Below are positions 9,342 through 17,924 of a DNA stretch of 64,000 nucleotides, one piece after another. Source of the DNA: CAWCXF01 sp963799455 (lineage in GTDB: Bacteria; Pseudomonadota; Alphaproteobacteria; Rhodobacterales; Rhodobacteraceae); NCBI GenBank assembly GCA_963799455.1, contig CAWCXF010000006.1, positions 186,001 through 250,000 on the forward strand, given 5' to 3'. Under the pieces are notes generated by a model. It searched no databases and had not been told where the DNA came from. It saw only the letters and a program-made list of their open reading frames with translations. How positions within the stretch are numbered: the first letter of the stretch is position 1; each line of letters starts with the position of its first letter. The position numbers were made by a program, and so were the translations under genes.

Positions 9342-10094
9342 ATGCCGAACGACCATCAGGAGGCGCTGTGCCGCGACAGCCCGCACGTCTTCGCGGGGCT
9401 GAGGGCGCTCTTCGTCAACACCTCGCTCAAGCGCGACGGGGGCGAGAGCCACACCGGGCGCCTGATGGGCGTCTCGGCCGCGATAATGGAGCGCGTGGGC
9501 GTCGCGGTGGACCGGCTGCACATGCTCGACCACCACGTCCCGCCGGGCGTCCAGCCCGACATGACCGAGCATGGCTGGGAGCGCGACGACTGGCCCGCGC
9601 TGTGGGGGCGGGTGCTCGCCGCCGACATCCTGGTCGTCGGCACGCCGCTCTGGCTCGGCGAGGAGTCCTCGGTCTGCCGCCGCCTGATCGAGCGGCTCTA
9701 CGGCATGTCGGGGCAGCTCAACGAGCGCGGCCAGTCGGTGTTCTACGGGCGCGTCGCGGGCTGCGTCGTCACCGGCAACGAGGACGGCATCAAGCACGCC
9801 GCCATGACGCTGACCTACGCGCTCTCGCATCTCGGCTACGCGATCCCGCCCCAGGCCGATTGCGGCTGGATCGGCGAGGCGGGGCCGGGCCCCTCCTACG
9901 GCGACGACGACGGCCGGGGCGGCCGGGTCGGGGTGGACAACGACTTCACCCAGCGCAACACCACGATCATGACGTGGAACCTGATGCACATGGCGCGGCT
10001 CCTCGCGGGCGGCCTGCCGAGCCACGGCAACGACCGCCGCGCCTGGGCCGCCGGCTGCCGGGCGGGCTACGAGAACCCGGAGCACCGAGCGTGA
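9342..10094 (+). CDS. NAD(P)H-dependent FMN reductase / flavodoxin-like protein
   Basis: This 250-residue flavodoxin-fold protein has an N-terminal strand and P-loop RALFVNTSLKRDG that would bind FMN phosphate. ADILVVGTPLWLGEESSVCR is the second FMN-contact loop, and GCVVTGNEDGIKHAAMTL is the third. This matches the NADPH-dependent FMN reductase / NAD(P)H oxidoreductase superfamily. The substrate is unknown. The start is ATG 9342 after a purine-rich GGGGGAGGG. It is probably a soluble cytoplasmic enzyme. Confidence 0.82.
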   Translation: MPNDHQEALCRDSPHVFAGLRALFVNTSLKRDGGESHTGRLMGVSAAIMERVGVAVDRLHMLDHHVPPGVQPDMTEHGWERDDWPALWGRVLAADILVVGTPLWLGEESSVCRRLIERLYGMSGQLNERGQSVFYGRVAGCVVTGNEDGIKHAAMTLTYALSHLGYAIPPQADCGWIGEAGPGPSYGDDDGRGGRVGVDNDFTQRNTTIMTWNLMHMARLLAGGLPSHGNDRRAWAAGCRAGYENPEHRA

Positions 10095-10408
10095 GCCGCA
10101 GCGGCGGCACCGACCCGGAGCGCCGGCACCGACCCGGGCGCCGGCACCGACCCGGGGCGCCGGGAACGACCCGGGGCGCCGGGAGCGTCCCGGAGCGCCG
10201 GGAGCGACCCGGAGCGCGGGGCCCGAGCCCGAGCGCAGGCTGCGCCAGCAGCGGTGGGAGGCCCCTCCAGTCCGCGTTCGGCCCCACAGCGGCGGGAGCG
10301 GCTCGGGGTGTGCCGGATCGCCGAGGGCGCCCTCGAGGCTCCGGTCGCTCCCGAGGTGCCGAACGCCGCTGGCGAGGTGGAGCGTCGAGAACCAGCGGAG
10401 CCTCGGGC
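10095..10408. other. Gene-free stretch with tandem repeats
   Basis: About 314 bp lie between the reductase and the LprI-type gene. The left third is a tandem repeat (10107-10219). The rest is GC-rich with no convincing coding signal. A promoter for the next gene may lie here, but I cannot point to -35/-10 boxes. Confidence 0.6.
10107..10219 (+). repeat. 19-bp tandem repeat, six units
   Basis: There are six adjacent units of 19 bp (one of 18) of the form GCACCGACCCGGGGCGCCG, drifting to GGAGCGACCCGGAGCGC at the right end. The unit length is not a multiple of three. No coding use is seen. Confidence 0.85.
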
Positions 10409-10888
10409 ATGACGGCCGCCCTCCTCTGCGTCGCGCTCGCGGCGCTCGCCGTCCCGGCGCGAGCGCAGGAGGCGGCGGTCGATGAAGCCCGCGTCCGGGC
10501 CTGCTTCGACGGAGCGACCATCGGCAACACCCAGCCCGAGTGCATCGGCACGGCCTCGAACGCCTGCCAGCAGGCGCCGGGCGGGCAGACCACGCCCGGC
10601 ATCGCCGCCTGCATCGCGGCCGAGACCGCCGCCTGGGACGCGATCCTGAACGACGAGTATCGCGCCACCCGCGCCGTCCTCGCGGGCGGGTCGGACCAGG
10701 CGATCGACGCCGAGGCCGCGCTCCTCGCCGCGCAGCGCGCCTGGATCGCCCATCGCGACGCCGAGTGCGATCTCGCCTACGCCCGCTGGCAGGACGGCAC
10801 CATCCGCTCGATCGTCGCGGCCAACTGCCTGCTGGTCTTCACCGCCACCCGCGCGATCGAGCTGCGCGACATGCGGGGCGAGGGCTGA
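10409..10888 (+). CDS. LprI-family (DUF1311) secreted protein
   Basis: The 159-residue protein has a signal peptide (MTAALLCVALAALAVPARAQ, cleavage after the ARA-Q region). The mature part has six cysteines and the family signature ETAAWDAILNDEYRA, then LLAAQRAWIAHRDAECDLAY, close to the lysozyme-inhibitor LprI / DUF1311 pattern. Family members act in the periplasm; some inhibit lysozyme, but that activity is an inference here. The start is ATG 10409. The leucine-degradation operon begins two bases after its stop, so it may be co-transcribed. Confidence 0.85.
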   Translation: MTAALLCVALAALAVPARAQEAAVDEARVRACFDGATIGNTQPECIGTASNACQQAPGGQTTPGIAACIAAETAAWDAILNDEYRATRAVLAGGSDQAIDAEAALLAAQRAWIAHRDAECDLAYARWQDGTIRSIVAANCLLVFTATRAIELRDMRGEG

Positions 10889-10890
10889 GG

Positions 10891-12498
10891 GTGCGGATCG
10901 CCTCCGCCTTCGCCCCCGCCTCCGAGGAGGCCCGCGCCAACCGCGCGGCCCACCTCTCTGCGCTGGAAACCGTCCGGGAAGCCGCCCTCGCCGCGGCCTC
11001 CGGCGGCGGCGAGGCCGCGCGCGACCGCCACGTCGCGCGCGGCAAGATGCCCCCGCGCGAGCGGGTGGCGAACCTGCTCGACCCCGGCTCGCCCTTCCTG
11101 GAGGTCGGCGCCACCGCCGGGCACGGCCTGCACGACGGCGCGGCTCCCTGCGCGGGGGTGATCGCCGGCGTGGGCCGCGTGCATGGCCGCCAGGTGATGG
11201 TGGTGTGCAACGACGCCACCGTGAAGGGCGGCACCTACTACCCCATCACCGTCAAGAAGCACCTGCGCGCCCAGGAGATCGCCGCCGAGTGCCGGCTTCC
11301 TTGCGTCTACCTCGTGGATTCGGGCGGCGCGAACCTGCCCCAGCAGGACGAGGTGTTCCCCGACCGCGACCATTTCGGCCGCATCTTCTACAACCAGGCG
11401 CGGATGTCGGCCCAGGGCGTCGCCCAGATCGCCGTCGTCATGGGCTCGTGCACCGCCGGGGGCGCCTACGTCCCCGCGATGTCGGACGTGTCGATCATCG
11501 TGAGGGGGCAAGGGACGATCTTCCTCGCCGGTCCCCCGCTCGTCAAAGCCGCGACCGGCGAGGTCGTCACGGCCGAGGATCTGGGCGGCGGCGACGTGCA
11601 CACGCGCCTGTCGGGCGTCGCCGACGCGCTCGCGGAGGACGACGCCCACGCGCTGGCGCTGGCCCGCGAGGCGGTGCGTCACCTCGGCCCCGCGACGGGC
11701 GCGCGGGTGGCGATGGAGGCGCCCGAGCCCCCCGCCCACGACCCCGAGGAGATCCTGGGCGTGGTGCCCGCGGGCCTGCGCACCCCCTACGACATCCGCG
11801 AGGTGATCGCGCGGATCGTGGACGGCTCGCGGCTCTCGGAGTTCAAGGCCCGCTTCGGCGACACGCTGGTGACGGGCTTCGCCCATGTGGAGGGCATCCC
11901 CGTGGGGATCGTCGCCAACAACGGCGTGCTGTTCTCCGAGTCCGCCCAGAAGGGCGCGCACTTCGTCGAGCTGTGCTCGCAGCGGCGCATCCCGCTCGTG
12001 TTCCTCCAGAACATCACCGGCTTCATGGTGGGCCGCGCCTACGAGAACGAGGGCATCGCGCGCCACGGCGCCAAGATGGTGACGGCGGTGGCCTCGACCT
12101 CGGTGCCCAAGATCACGGTGATCGTCGGAGGCTCCTTCGGCGCGGGCAACTACGGCATGGCCGGGCGCGCCTACCAGCCGCGGTTCCTGTGGACCTGGCC
12201 GGGCTCGCGCATCTCCGTGATGGGCGGCGAGCAGGCGGCGGGCGTGCTCGTCCACCGTGCGCCGCGAGGCGCTGGAGCGCCGCGGCGAGACGCTCTCCGA
12301 CGAGGCGGCGCACGCCATCGAGGCCCCCGTCCGCGAGCAGTTCGAGCGCTACAGTCGCATCCGCTCTACGCCTCCGCGCGGCTCTGGGACGACGGCATCG
12401 TGGACCCGCGCCGGACGCGAGAGGTGCTGGCGCTGTCGCTGAGGGCGGCGCTCAACGCGCCGATCGGGGAGACGCGCTTCGGCGTGTTCCGGATGTGA
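10891..12498 (+). CDS. mccB: Methylcrotonyl-CoA carboxylase beta (carboxyltransferase) subunit, with internal frame disturbance
   Basis: This is the carboxyltransferase of leucine catabolism, moving CO2 from biotin to 3-methylcrotonyl-CoA. It has 535 codons from GTG 10891. Typical blocks are VYLVDSGGANLPQQDEVFPD, GRIFYNQARMSAQG, MGSCTAGGAYVPAMSDV and FGAGNYGMAGRAYQPRFLW. From about 12248 to 12352 the in-frame translation is nonsense. The next frame there reads VRREALERRGETLSDEAAHA and APVREQFERY, the expected sequence, before the first frame resumes at SHPLYASARLWDDGIVDP. That implies an extra base near 12248 and a missing base near 12352. Roughly 35 residues are scrambled, yet the frame stays open. 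This is either sequence error or a compensated double frameshift. Confidence 0.85.
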   Translation: MRIASAFAPASEEARANRAAHLSALETVREAALAAASGGGEAARDRHVARGKMPPRERVANLLDPGSPFLEVGATAGHGLHDGAAPCAGVIAGVGRVHGRQVMVVCNDATVKGGTYYPITVKKHLRAQEIAAECRLPCVYLVDSGGANLPQQDEVFPDRDHFGRIFYNQARMSAQGVAQIAVVMGSCTAGGAYVPAMSDVSIIVRGQGTIFLAGPPLVKAATGEVVTAEDLGGGDVHTRLSGVADALAEDDAHALALAREAVRHLGPATGARVAMEAPEPPAHDPEEILGVVPAGLRTPYDIREVIARIVDGSRLSEFKARFGDTLVTGFAHVEGIPVGIVANNGVLFSESAQKGAHFVELCSQRRIPLVFLQNITGFMVGRAYENEGIARHGAKMVTAVASTSVPKITVIVGGSFGAGNYGMAGRAYQPRFLWTWPGSRISVMGGEQAAGVLVHRAPRGAGAPRRDALRRGGARHRGPRPRAVRALQSHPLYASARLWDDGIVDPRRTREVLALSLRAALNAPIGETRFGVFRM

Positions 12499-12509
12499 GG
12501 ATCCGCCCA

Positions 12510-13094
12510 GTGTCTATTCTGCCGCTGGAAAGAAACAGGCTGCTGCACGTCTTCGGCCGTGAAATAATTGATGGCGAAGAGGCCATCAGCGATGCATTTG
12601 GCGCTCTTTGCAAGTCAGTAGGTCACGTCCTCCCGCCCTCGCGCCAAGTTCATGCCGCCATCCGTCGAGTGCTTTCAGACTCTGCCCTGATAAGCCTGAT
12701 CTTCTTTCCGACGGCGCGGGCGGGAAAAGCTGCCCACATGGCAAGCTTGCGAGCTGTCTTTCTACGAGCTGAATTTGAAGTGAGTGGTAGCTCATTGCTG
12801 AAGAACCGGGCAGTCCGAAACCACATCGCCCACTTGGACGAGTGGCTGGATAGGTGGGCTATGGAGTCGGCGAACCAGACGTTCGGACGGGGCATGCTTG
12901 GCTCGCGTGCGGATGCGCAGCGCATCGGATTGCGCAATGAAGATGTTCTGGGCCTGTTTGATCCGAAAACCTTCGTCTTCGCCTTTATGGATGACGACCT
13001 TCGTATTGACGACCTTGTCGGGGAAGTCCGAGTAATATCCCATGCTGCGCGCCGCCGCTTGCGCGATCTGCCCTGGGATGGAGACGCGCCCTGA
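12510..13094 (+). CDS. Lower-GC hypothetical protein with HEPN-like RNxxxH motif
   Basis: This 194-residue, mostly helical protein is of unknown family. A stretch RAVRNHIAHLDEWLDRWA contains RNxxxH, the usual catalytic signature of HEPN ribonucleases. The flanking helices fit such a fold, but only the motif is seen. Base and codon use differ sharply from neighbours, with many A/T-ending codons. It starts at GTG 12510, 11 bases after the mccB stop, and its TGA overlaps the mccA ATG by one base. It therefore lies in the operon between the two subunits of one enzyme. I infer acquired DNA, possibly a toxin or defence gene. Confidence 0.7.
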   Translation: MSILPLERNRLLHVFGREIIDGEEAISDAFGALCKSVGHVLPPSRQVHAAIRRVLSDSALISLIFFPTARAGKAAHMASLRAVFLRAEFEVSGSSLLKNRAVRNHIAHLDEWLDRWAMESANQTFGRGMLGSRADAQRIGLRNEDVLGLFDPKTFVFAFMDDDLRIDDLVGEVRVISHAARRRLRDLPWDGDAP

Positions 13095-15041
13095 TGCTCT
13101 CCACCCTCCTCATCGCCAACCGCGGCGAGATCGCCGTCCGGATCGCGCGCACCGCCCGGCGCCTCGGGATCCGCACCGTCGCCGTCTTCTCGGACGTAGA
13201 CGCAGGAGCCGCCCATGTCGCGGCCTGCGACGAGGCCGTGCGCATCGGCCCGCCCGCGCCCTCCGACAGCTACCTGCGGATCGACCGGATCGTGGAGGCG
13301 GCACTGGCCACCGGCGCCAAGGCGGTCCATCCGGGCTACGGGTTCCTGTCGGAGAACCCCGCCTTCGTCGAGGCGGTGGAGGCCGCGGGGCTCGTCTTCG
13401 TGGGGCCCTCGGCGGCTGCCATCCGCGCGATGGGGCTCAAGGGCGAGGCCAAGCGGCTGATGGAGGAGGCGGGCGTGCCGGTCGTGCCGGGCTACCACGG
13501 CATCGACCAGGCCGACGTGCGGCTCGCGCAGGAGGCCGCGCGCATCGGCTGGCCGGTGCTGATCAAGGCGGTCGCGGGCGGCGGCGGCAAGGGGATGCGG
13601 CGCGTGGACTCGGAGGCCGAGTTCGGCGAGGCGTTGGCCTCGGCGCGCGCGGAGGCCAAGGGCGCCTTCGGAGACGAGACCGTGCTGGTGGAGAAGATAC
13701 GTCGCCATCCCGCGCCACGTCGAGATCCAGGTGTTCGGCGACGGGACGCGCGCGCTGCACCTCTTCGAGCGCGACTGCTCGCTCCAGCGCCGCCACCAGA
13801 AGGTGATCGAGGAGGCGCCCGCGCCGGGCATGACCGAGGAGATGCGAGACGCCATGGGCGGGGCGGCCGTGCGCGCCGCCGAGGCGATCGGCTACTCCGG
13901 CGCGGGCACGGTCGAGTTCATCGTGGATGCCAGCGAGGGCCTGCGCCCCGACCGCTTCTTCTTCATGGAAATGAACACCCGCCTCCAGGTCGAGCACCCC
14001 GTCACCGAGGCCATCACCGGCGTCGATCTGGTCGAGTGGCAGCTCCGCGTGGCCGCGGGCGAGCGCCTCCCCGCCCGCCAGGAGGATCTGGCGATCCGTG
14101 GCCACGCCTTCGAGGCGCGCCTCTACGCCGAGGACGCCGCGGGCGGCTTCCTGCCGCAGACCGGGCGGCTCACGCATCTGGCCTTCCCCGACGGCGCGCG
14201 CGCCGACAGCGGCGTGCGGGCGGGCGACGCGATCACGCCCTGGTACGACCCGATGATCGCCAAGATCGTCACCCATGGCGGCACGCGGGCCGAGGCGCTG
14301 GGCCGGCTGCGCGCGGCGCTCGACGCCACGGAGGTCGCGGGGACCGTGACCAACCTCGCGTTCCTCTCGGCGCTCGCGCGGCACGAGGGGTTCGCGGCGG
14401 GCGAGGTGGACACCGGCCTGATCGCCCGCGACCAGGGCGCGCTCGTGGCCGAGGCCGCGCCCGAGCCCTGGCGGCTCGCGCTCGCCGCGCTGGGGATCGC
14501 GGGGCTCCACGAGCCCGCCGGACCGCACGAGGGCTTCGCGCTCTGGGCGCCGCTCGTCTGGACCGTGCCGATGACGGTGGCGGGCGAGCGGATCGAGGCA
14601 AGCGTGGAGGCGCTCGGCGGCGGCGCGTTTCGCATCGGGCTGGGCGACGCCACGGTGGAGGTCCATCGCGGCCCGCCCTGGACGGCGGACGGCATCGCCC
14701 GCCGCGCGCGGATCGTCGCGGACGCCGCCGGCGTATCGGTGTTCGGCGGGGGCACGCTGAGGGCCGAGCGGGTGGACCCGCTCGCGCAGGGCGCGGGCGC
14801 CTCGACGGCGGACGTGATCGAGGCGCCGATGCCGGGGCTGGTGCGCGCGATGCTGGCCGAGCCGGGCGCCCGCGTCGCCGCCGGCGACCGGCTCGCGGTG
14901 CTGGAGGCGATGAAGATGGAGCACGCGCTGCGCGCGCCCCGCGACGGCGTGATCGAGGCGGTGCTGGCCGAGGAGGGCGCGCAGGTCGAGGCCGGCGCGG
15001 CGCTGATCCGCCTGGAGCCGGTGGAGGGGTCGGGTGGCTGA
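13094..15041 (+). pseudogene. mccA: Methylcrotonyl-CoA carboxylase alpha (biotin carboxylase + BCCP) subunit, frameshifted
   Basis: This is the biotin-carboxylase subunit of MCC. The N-terminus reads LLIANRGEIAVRIARTARRL, the ATP-grasp loop AVAGGGGKGMR, then EMNTRLQVEHPVTE. The C-terminal biotinyl domain has EAMKMEHAL, with the biotinylated Lys at about residue 610. The first frame runs from ATG 13094 to about 13697, then becomes nonsense. The second frame starts with YVAIPRHVEIQVFGDG and runs to the stop at 15041. The junction GAGAAGATACGTC has one A more than expected (GAG AAG TAC GTC). As written, the protein would be truncated inside the ATP-grasp domain. A read error is possible. Confidence 0.9.
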
Positions 15042-15894
15042 GCGCGTCGAGATCGTCGAGGTCGGCCCCCGCGACGGGCTCCAGAACGAGCCGCGCAGGG
15101 TCCCGACGGCCGAGAAGGTCGCGCTGATCGACGCGCTGTCGCGGGCGGGCTTCCGCCGCATCGAGGCCGCGAGCTTCGTCTCGCCCCGACGCGTGCCGCA
15201 GATGGCCGACGGCGAGGCGGTGCTGGGGGACATCGCGCGCGCGCCGGGGGTGCGATACGCGGCTCTGGCGCCGAACCTCGAGGGGTTCCGGCGCGCCCTC
15301 GCGGCCCGCGCCGACGAGATCGCCGTCTTCGCCTCCGCCTCCGAGGGCTTCTCACACGCCAACCTCGGCGCCTCCATCGCCGAGAGCCTGGAGCGCTACG
15401 CGGCCGTGGCGGACGCGGCGCACGAGGCGGGCCTGCCGCTCAGGGGCTACGTCAGCTGCGTGACCGACTGCCCGTTCGACGGCGCGATCGCGCCCGAGGC
15501 GGTGGCGTCGGTGGCCGGCGCGCTCCTCGACATGGGCTGCCACGAGGTCTCGCTCGGCGACACCATCGGGCGGGGGATCCCTGCGCGCGTCGGCGCCATG
15601 CTCGACGCCGTGCTGGCGCTCGCGGGGCCCGAGCGCTTCGCCGGGCACTTCCACGACACCGCCGGGCGCGCGCTCGACAACGTCGATGTCTCGCTCGATC
15701 GCGGCCTGCGCGCCTTCGACGCCGCCGTGGGGGGCTTGGGCGGCTGCCCCTTCGCGCCGGGCGCCGAGGGCAACGTCGCCACCGAGGCGCTCGCGGCCCG
15801 GCTCGCCGCGCTCGGCTTCGAGACCGGGCTCGACGGAGACGCAGTGGCAAGGGCGGCGCAGATGGCCAAGGCGATGAGGGGCGAGCGTGTTTGA
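15034..15894 (+). CDS. mvaB: Hydroxymethylglutaryl-CoA lyase
   Basis: This 286-residue TIM-barrel lyase splits 3-hydroxy-3-methylglutaryl-CoA into acetoacetate and acetyl-CoA, the last step of leucine breakdown. It shows VEIVEVGPRDGLQNEP with the metal-binding Asp, HFHDTAGRALDNV with the His pair, and GGLGGCPFAPGAEGN, the family signature with the catalytic-loop Cys. The start GTG 15034 overlaps the mccA stop by eight bases, and its end overlaps the next gene by eight, indicating one operon. Length is normal and the frame is intact. Confidence 0.93.
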   Translation: MAERVEIVEVGPRDGLQNEPRRVPTAEKVALIDALSRAGFRRIEAASFVSPRRVPQMADGEAVLGDIARAPGVRYAALAPNLEGFRRALAARADEIAVFASASEGFSHANLGASIAESLERYAAVADAAHEAGLPLRGYVSCVTDCPFDGAIAPEAVASVAGALLDMGCHEVSLGDTIGRGIPARVGAMLDAVLALAGPERFAGHFHDTAGRALDNVDVSLDRGLRAFDAAVGGLGGCPFAPGAEGNVATEALAARLAALGFETGLDGDAVARAAQMAKAMRGERV

Positions 15895-16663
15895 GACCAT
15901 CACCCTGGAGGCCACGGATGGCGTCGCCACGCTGACGCTCGACCGGCCCGAGAAGCGCAATGCCATGTCGCGCCCCATGATCGACGAGCTGACCGAGGCC
16001 GCGCGCGGGCTCGCGAGCGACGAGTCGGTGCGCGCGGTGGTGCTGACGGCCAAGGGCGACAGCTTCTGCGCCGGGGGCGACCTGCGTTGGATGAGGGAGC
16101 AGATGGCCGCGGACGCCGCCACCCGCGCCGAGGGCGCGCGCGCTCTGGCCGCGATGCTGGGCGCGATCGACGCGCTGCCCAAGCCGGTGATCGGGCGCAT
16201 CCAGGGCCAGGCCTTCGGCGGCGGCCTCGGGCTGATCGCGGCGTGCGACGTGGCGGTGGCGGCGCACGACGCGCGTTTCGGCTTCACCGAGACGCGGCTC
16301 GGCCTCATCCCCGCCACCATCGGCCCCTATGTGGTGGCGAGGATGGGCGGCGCCATGGCGCGCCGCGTGTTCATGTCGGGCCGCGCCTTCGGCGCGCGAG
16401 AGGCTGTCCGCCTGGGCCTGATCGCCGCCGCCGTCCTGCCGGGCGAGCTCGACCGCGCGGTCGAGGCGCAGGTCGCGCCCTATCTCCAGGCGGCCCCCGG
16501 CGCGGTCGCCCAGGCCAAGGCGCTCGCCCGGCGCCTGGGCGGCGCGCCCACGTCCGACGACATCGAGCGCAGCGTCGCGGCGCTGGTCGAGCGCTGGGAA
16601 TCCGACGAGGCCGCGCAGGGCATCGAGGCCTTCTTCGCCCGCCGCCCGCCGCCCTGGGCCTGA
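15887..16663 (+). CDS. liuC: Enoyl-CoA hydratase family protein, probably methylglutaconyl-CoA hydratase
   Basis: This 258-residue crotonase-fold protein has DRPEKRNAMS, an oxyanion-hole block FCAGGDLRWM, and GQAFGGGLGLIAACDVAVA with FTETRLGLIPATIGPYV. The Glu in FTETRLGL is at the usual catalytic position. Given the neighbours (mccB, mccA, mvaB), the likely step is hydration of 3-methylglutaconyl-CoA to HMG-CoA. The assignment to that substrate is by context. It is the last gene of the cluster; isovaleryl-CoA dehydrogenase is not in this window. Confidence 0.88.
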   Translation: MFETITLEATDGVATLTLDRPEKRNAMSRPMIDELTEAARGLASDESVRAVVLTAKGDSFCAGGDLRWMREQMAADAATRAEGARALAAMLGAIDALPKPVIGRIQGQAFGGGLGLIAACDVAVAAHDARFGFTETRLGLIPATIGPYVVARMGGAMARRVFMSGRAFGAREAVRLGLIAAAVLPGELDRAVEAQVAPYLQAAPGAVAQAKALARRLGGAPTSDDIERSVAALVERWESDEAAQGIEAFFARRPPPWA

Positions 16664-16680
16664 GCGGGCCTCGGCCCGGT

Positions 16681-16699
16681 CGCGGGCCCTGCGCCCGCG
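16681..16699 (+). terminator. Possible hairpin after leucine cluster
   Basis: CGCGGGC and GCCCGCG form a 7-bp stem around a 5-base loop, 18 bases after the liuC stop. There is no T-run, so it is weak as an intrinsic terminator. It lies in the 214-bp gap before nuoA. Confidence 0.35.
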
Positions 16700-16877
16700 G
16701 CCGTGAGCCCGAGCGGGCGGCGCGGGCGGGCTGCGACCGCCTGACGCCCCTACCGTCGGCGCCGACGGAGCCTATCTGTTCGGCCGAGGCGGCGCGGTCT
16801 CGTTGACCGCCAGGGCGCGTGGGCCTACACCCGCGCGCGAACGGCCCGGCCGATCCAGCCGCCTGTGGAGGCACGCG

Positions 16878-17243
16878 ATGAGCACCCTGATCGTCGACTA
16901 CGCGCCGGTCCTGGTCTTCCTCGGGCTCGTCGTCGGGCTCGGCCTGATCCTGATCCTGGCCGCCGTCGTGCTGGCGGTGCGCAACCCCGACCCCGAGAAG
17001 GTCTCGGCCTACGAGTGCGGCTTCAACGCCTTCGACGACGCGCGCATGAAGTTCGACGTGCGCTTCTACCTGGTCTCGATCCTGTTCATCATCTTCGACC
17101 TCGAGGTGGCGTTCCTCTTTCCCTGGGCGGTCGCGTTCCGCGACATCTCCATGGTGGGTTTCTGGTCGATGATGGTGTTCCTCGCCGTCCTGACCATCGG
17201 CTTCGCCTACGAATGGAAGAAGGGGGCCCTCGAATGGCAGTGA
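16878..17243 (+). CDS. nuoA: NADH-quinone oxidoreductase subunit A
   Basis: This 121-residue membrane subunit of complex I has three transmembrane segments (about residues 8-32, 60-84 and 90-112). The conserved loop EKVSAYECGFNAFDDARMKF carries the Cys that lies near the quinone cavity. The start is ATG 16878 with GTGGAGG 7-13 bases upstream; a longer frame upstream has no homology. Its end overlaps nuoB by ten bases. It is the first gene of the nuo operon. Confidence 0.96.
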   Translation: MSTLIVDYAPVLVFLGLVVGLGLILILAAVVLAVRNPDPEKVSAYECGFNAFDDARMKFDVRFYLVSILFIIFDLEVAFLFPWAVAFRDISMVGFWSMMVFLAVLTIGFAYEWKKGALEWQ

Positions 17244-17767
17244 GCACCGCGGCGTACGACGCCGGACCCGACCTCGGCCACGCCACGCAGACGCTCAACC
17301 GCGAGCTGTCGGACAAGGGCTTCCTGCTGACCTCGGCCGAGGACGTCATCAACTGGGCGCGCACCGGCTCGCTCCACTGGATGACCTTCGGGCTCGCCTG
17401 CTGCGCCGTCGAGATGATGCACACCTCGATGCCGCGCTACGACCTGGAGCGCTTCGGGGCGGCGCCCCGCGCGAGTCCGCGCCAGTCCGACCTGATGATC
17501 GTCGCGGGCACGCTCACCAACAAGATGGCGCCGGCGCTGCGCAAGGTCTACGACCAGATGCCCGAGCCGCGCTACGTCATCTCGATGGGCTCGTGCGCCA
17601 ACGGCGGCGGCTACTACCACTACAGCTACTCCGTCGTGCGGGGCTGCGACCGGATCGTGCCCGTGGACCTCTACGTGCCCGGCTGCCCGCCCACGGCCGA
17701 GGCGCTGCTCTACGGCATCCTCCAGCTCCAGAAGAAGATCCGCCGCACCGGGACGATCGTGCGATGA
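17234..17767 (+). CDS. nuoB: NADH-quinone oxidoreductase subunit B
   Basis: This 177-residue subunit binds cluster N2, the last iron-sulfur centre before quinone. Ligands are seen as the tandem Cys in FGLACCAVEMM, the Cys in SMGSCANGGG and the Cys in YVPGCPPTAEAL. The quinone-site block MPRYDLERFGAAPRASPRQS is intact. Its stop overlaps the first ATG of the downstream 27-bp repeat array. Confidence 0.97.
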   Translation: MAVSTAAYDAGPDLGHATQTLNRELSDKGFLLTSAEDVINWARTGSLHWMTFGLACCAVEMMHTSMPRYDLERFGAAPRASPRQSDLMIVAGTLTNKMAPALRKVYDQMPEPRYVISMGSCANGGGYYHYSYSVVRGCDRIVPVDLYVPGCPPTAEALLYGILQLQKKIRRTGTIVR

Positions 17768-17924
17768 GCGCGTCCTGGGAGAGCCGTGCGATGAGCGCGT
17801 CCCGGGAGAGCCGTGCGATGAGCGCGTCCCGGGAGAGCCGTGCGATGAGCGCGTCCTGTGAGAGCCGCGCGATGAGCGCGTTAGGGGCGATCCGTGCGAC
17901 GAGCGCATCCGGGGAGCCCCTGCG
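17764..17924 (+). repeat. 27-bp tandem repeat of the nuoC start region, six units
   Basis: Units begin at 17764, 17791, 17818, 17845, 17872 and 17899, and the real nuoC ATG follows at 17925. Each unit is like ATGAGCGCGTCC + GGGAGAGCCGTGCG, so it holds a copy of the nuoC start codons followed by a ribosome-binding-like GGGAG for the next copy. The first ATG overlaps the nuoB stop as ATGA. In one frame the array is an open 54-codon reading frame of S-A-S-x-E-S-R-A-M repeats. It ends in a TGA that overlaps the nuoC ATG. The sixth unit has ACG in place of ATG and is followed by a 26-bp step. Confidence 0.93.

Noticed and set aside
10891..15041. Acetyl-CoA or propionyl-CoA carboxylase
   Set aside because: Domain content alone would allow it, but HMG-CoA lyase and a methylglutaconyl-CoA-type hydratase in the same operon favour methylcrotonyl-CoA carboxylase.
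17764..17924. CRISPR array
   Set aside because: Repeats are directly adjacent, with no spacers, and the unit copies the nuoC start; no cas genes.
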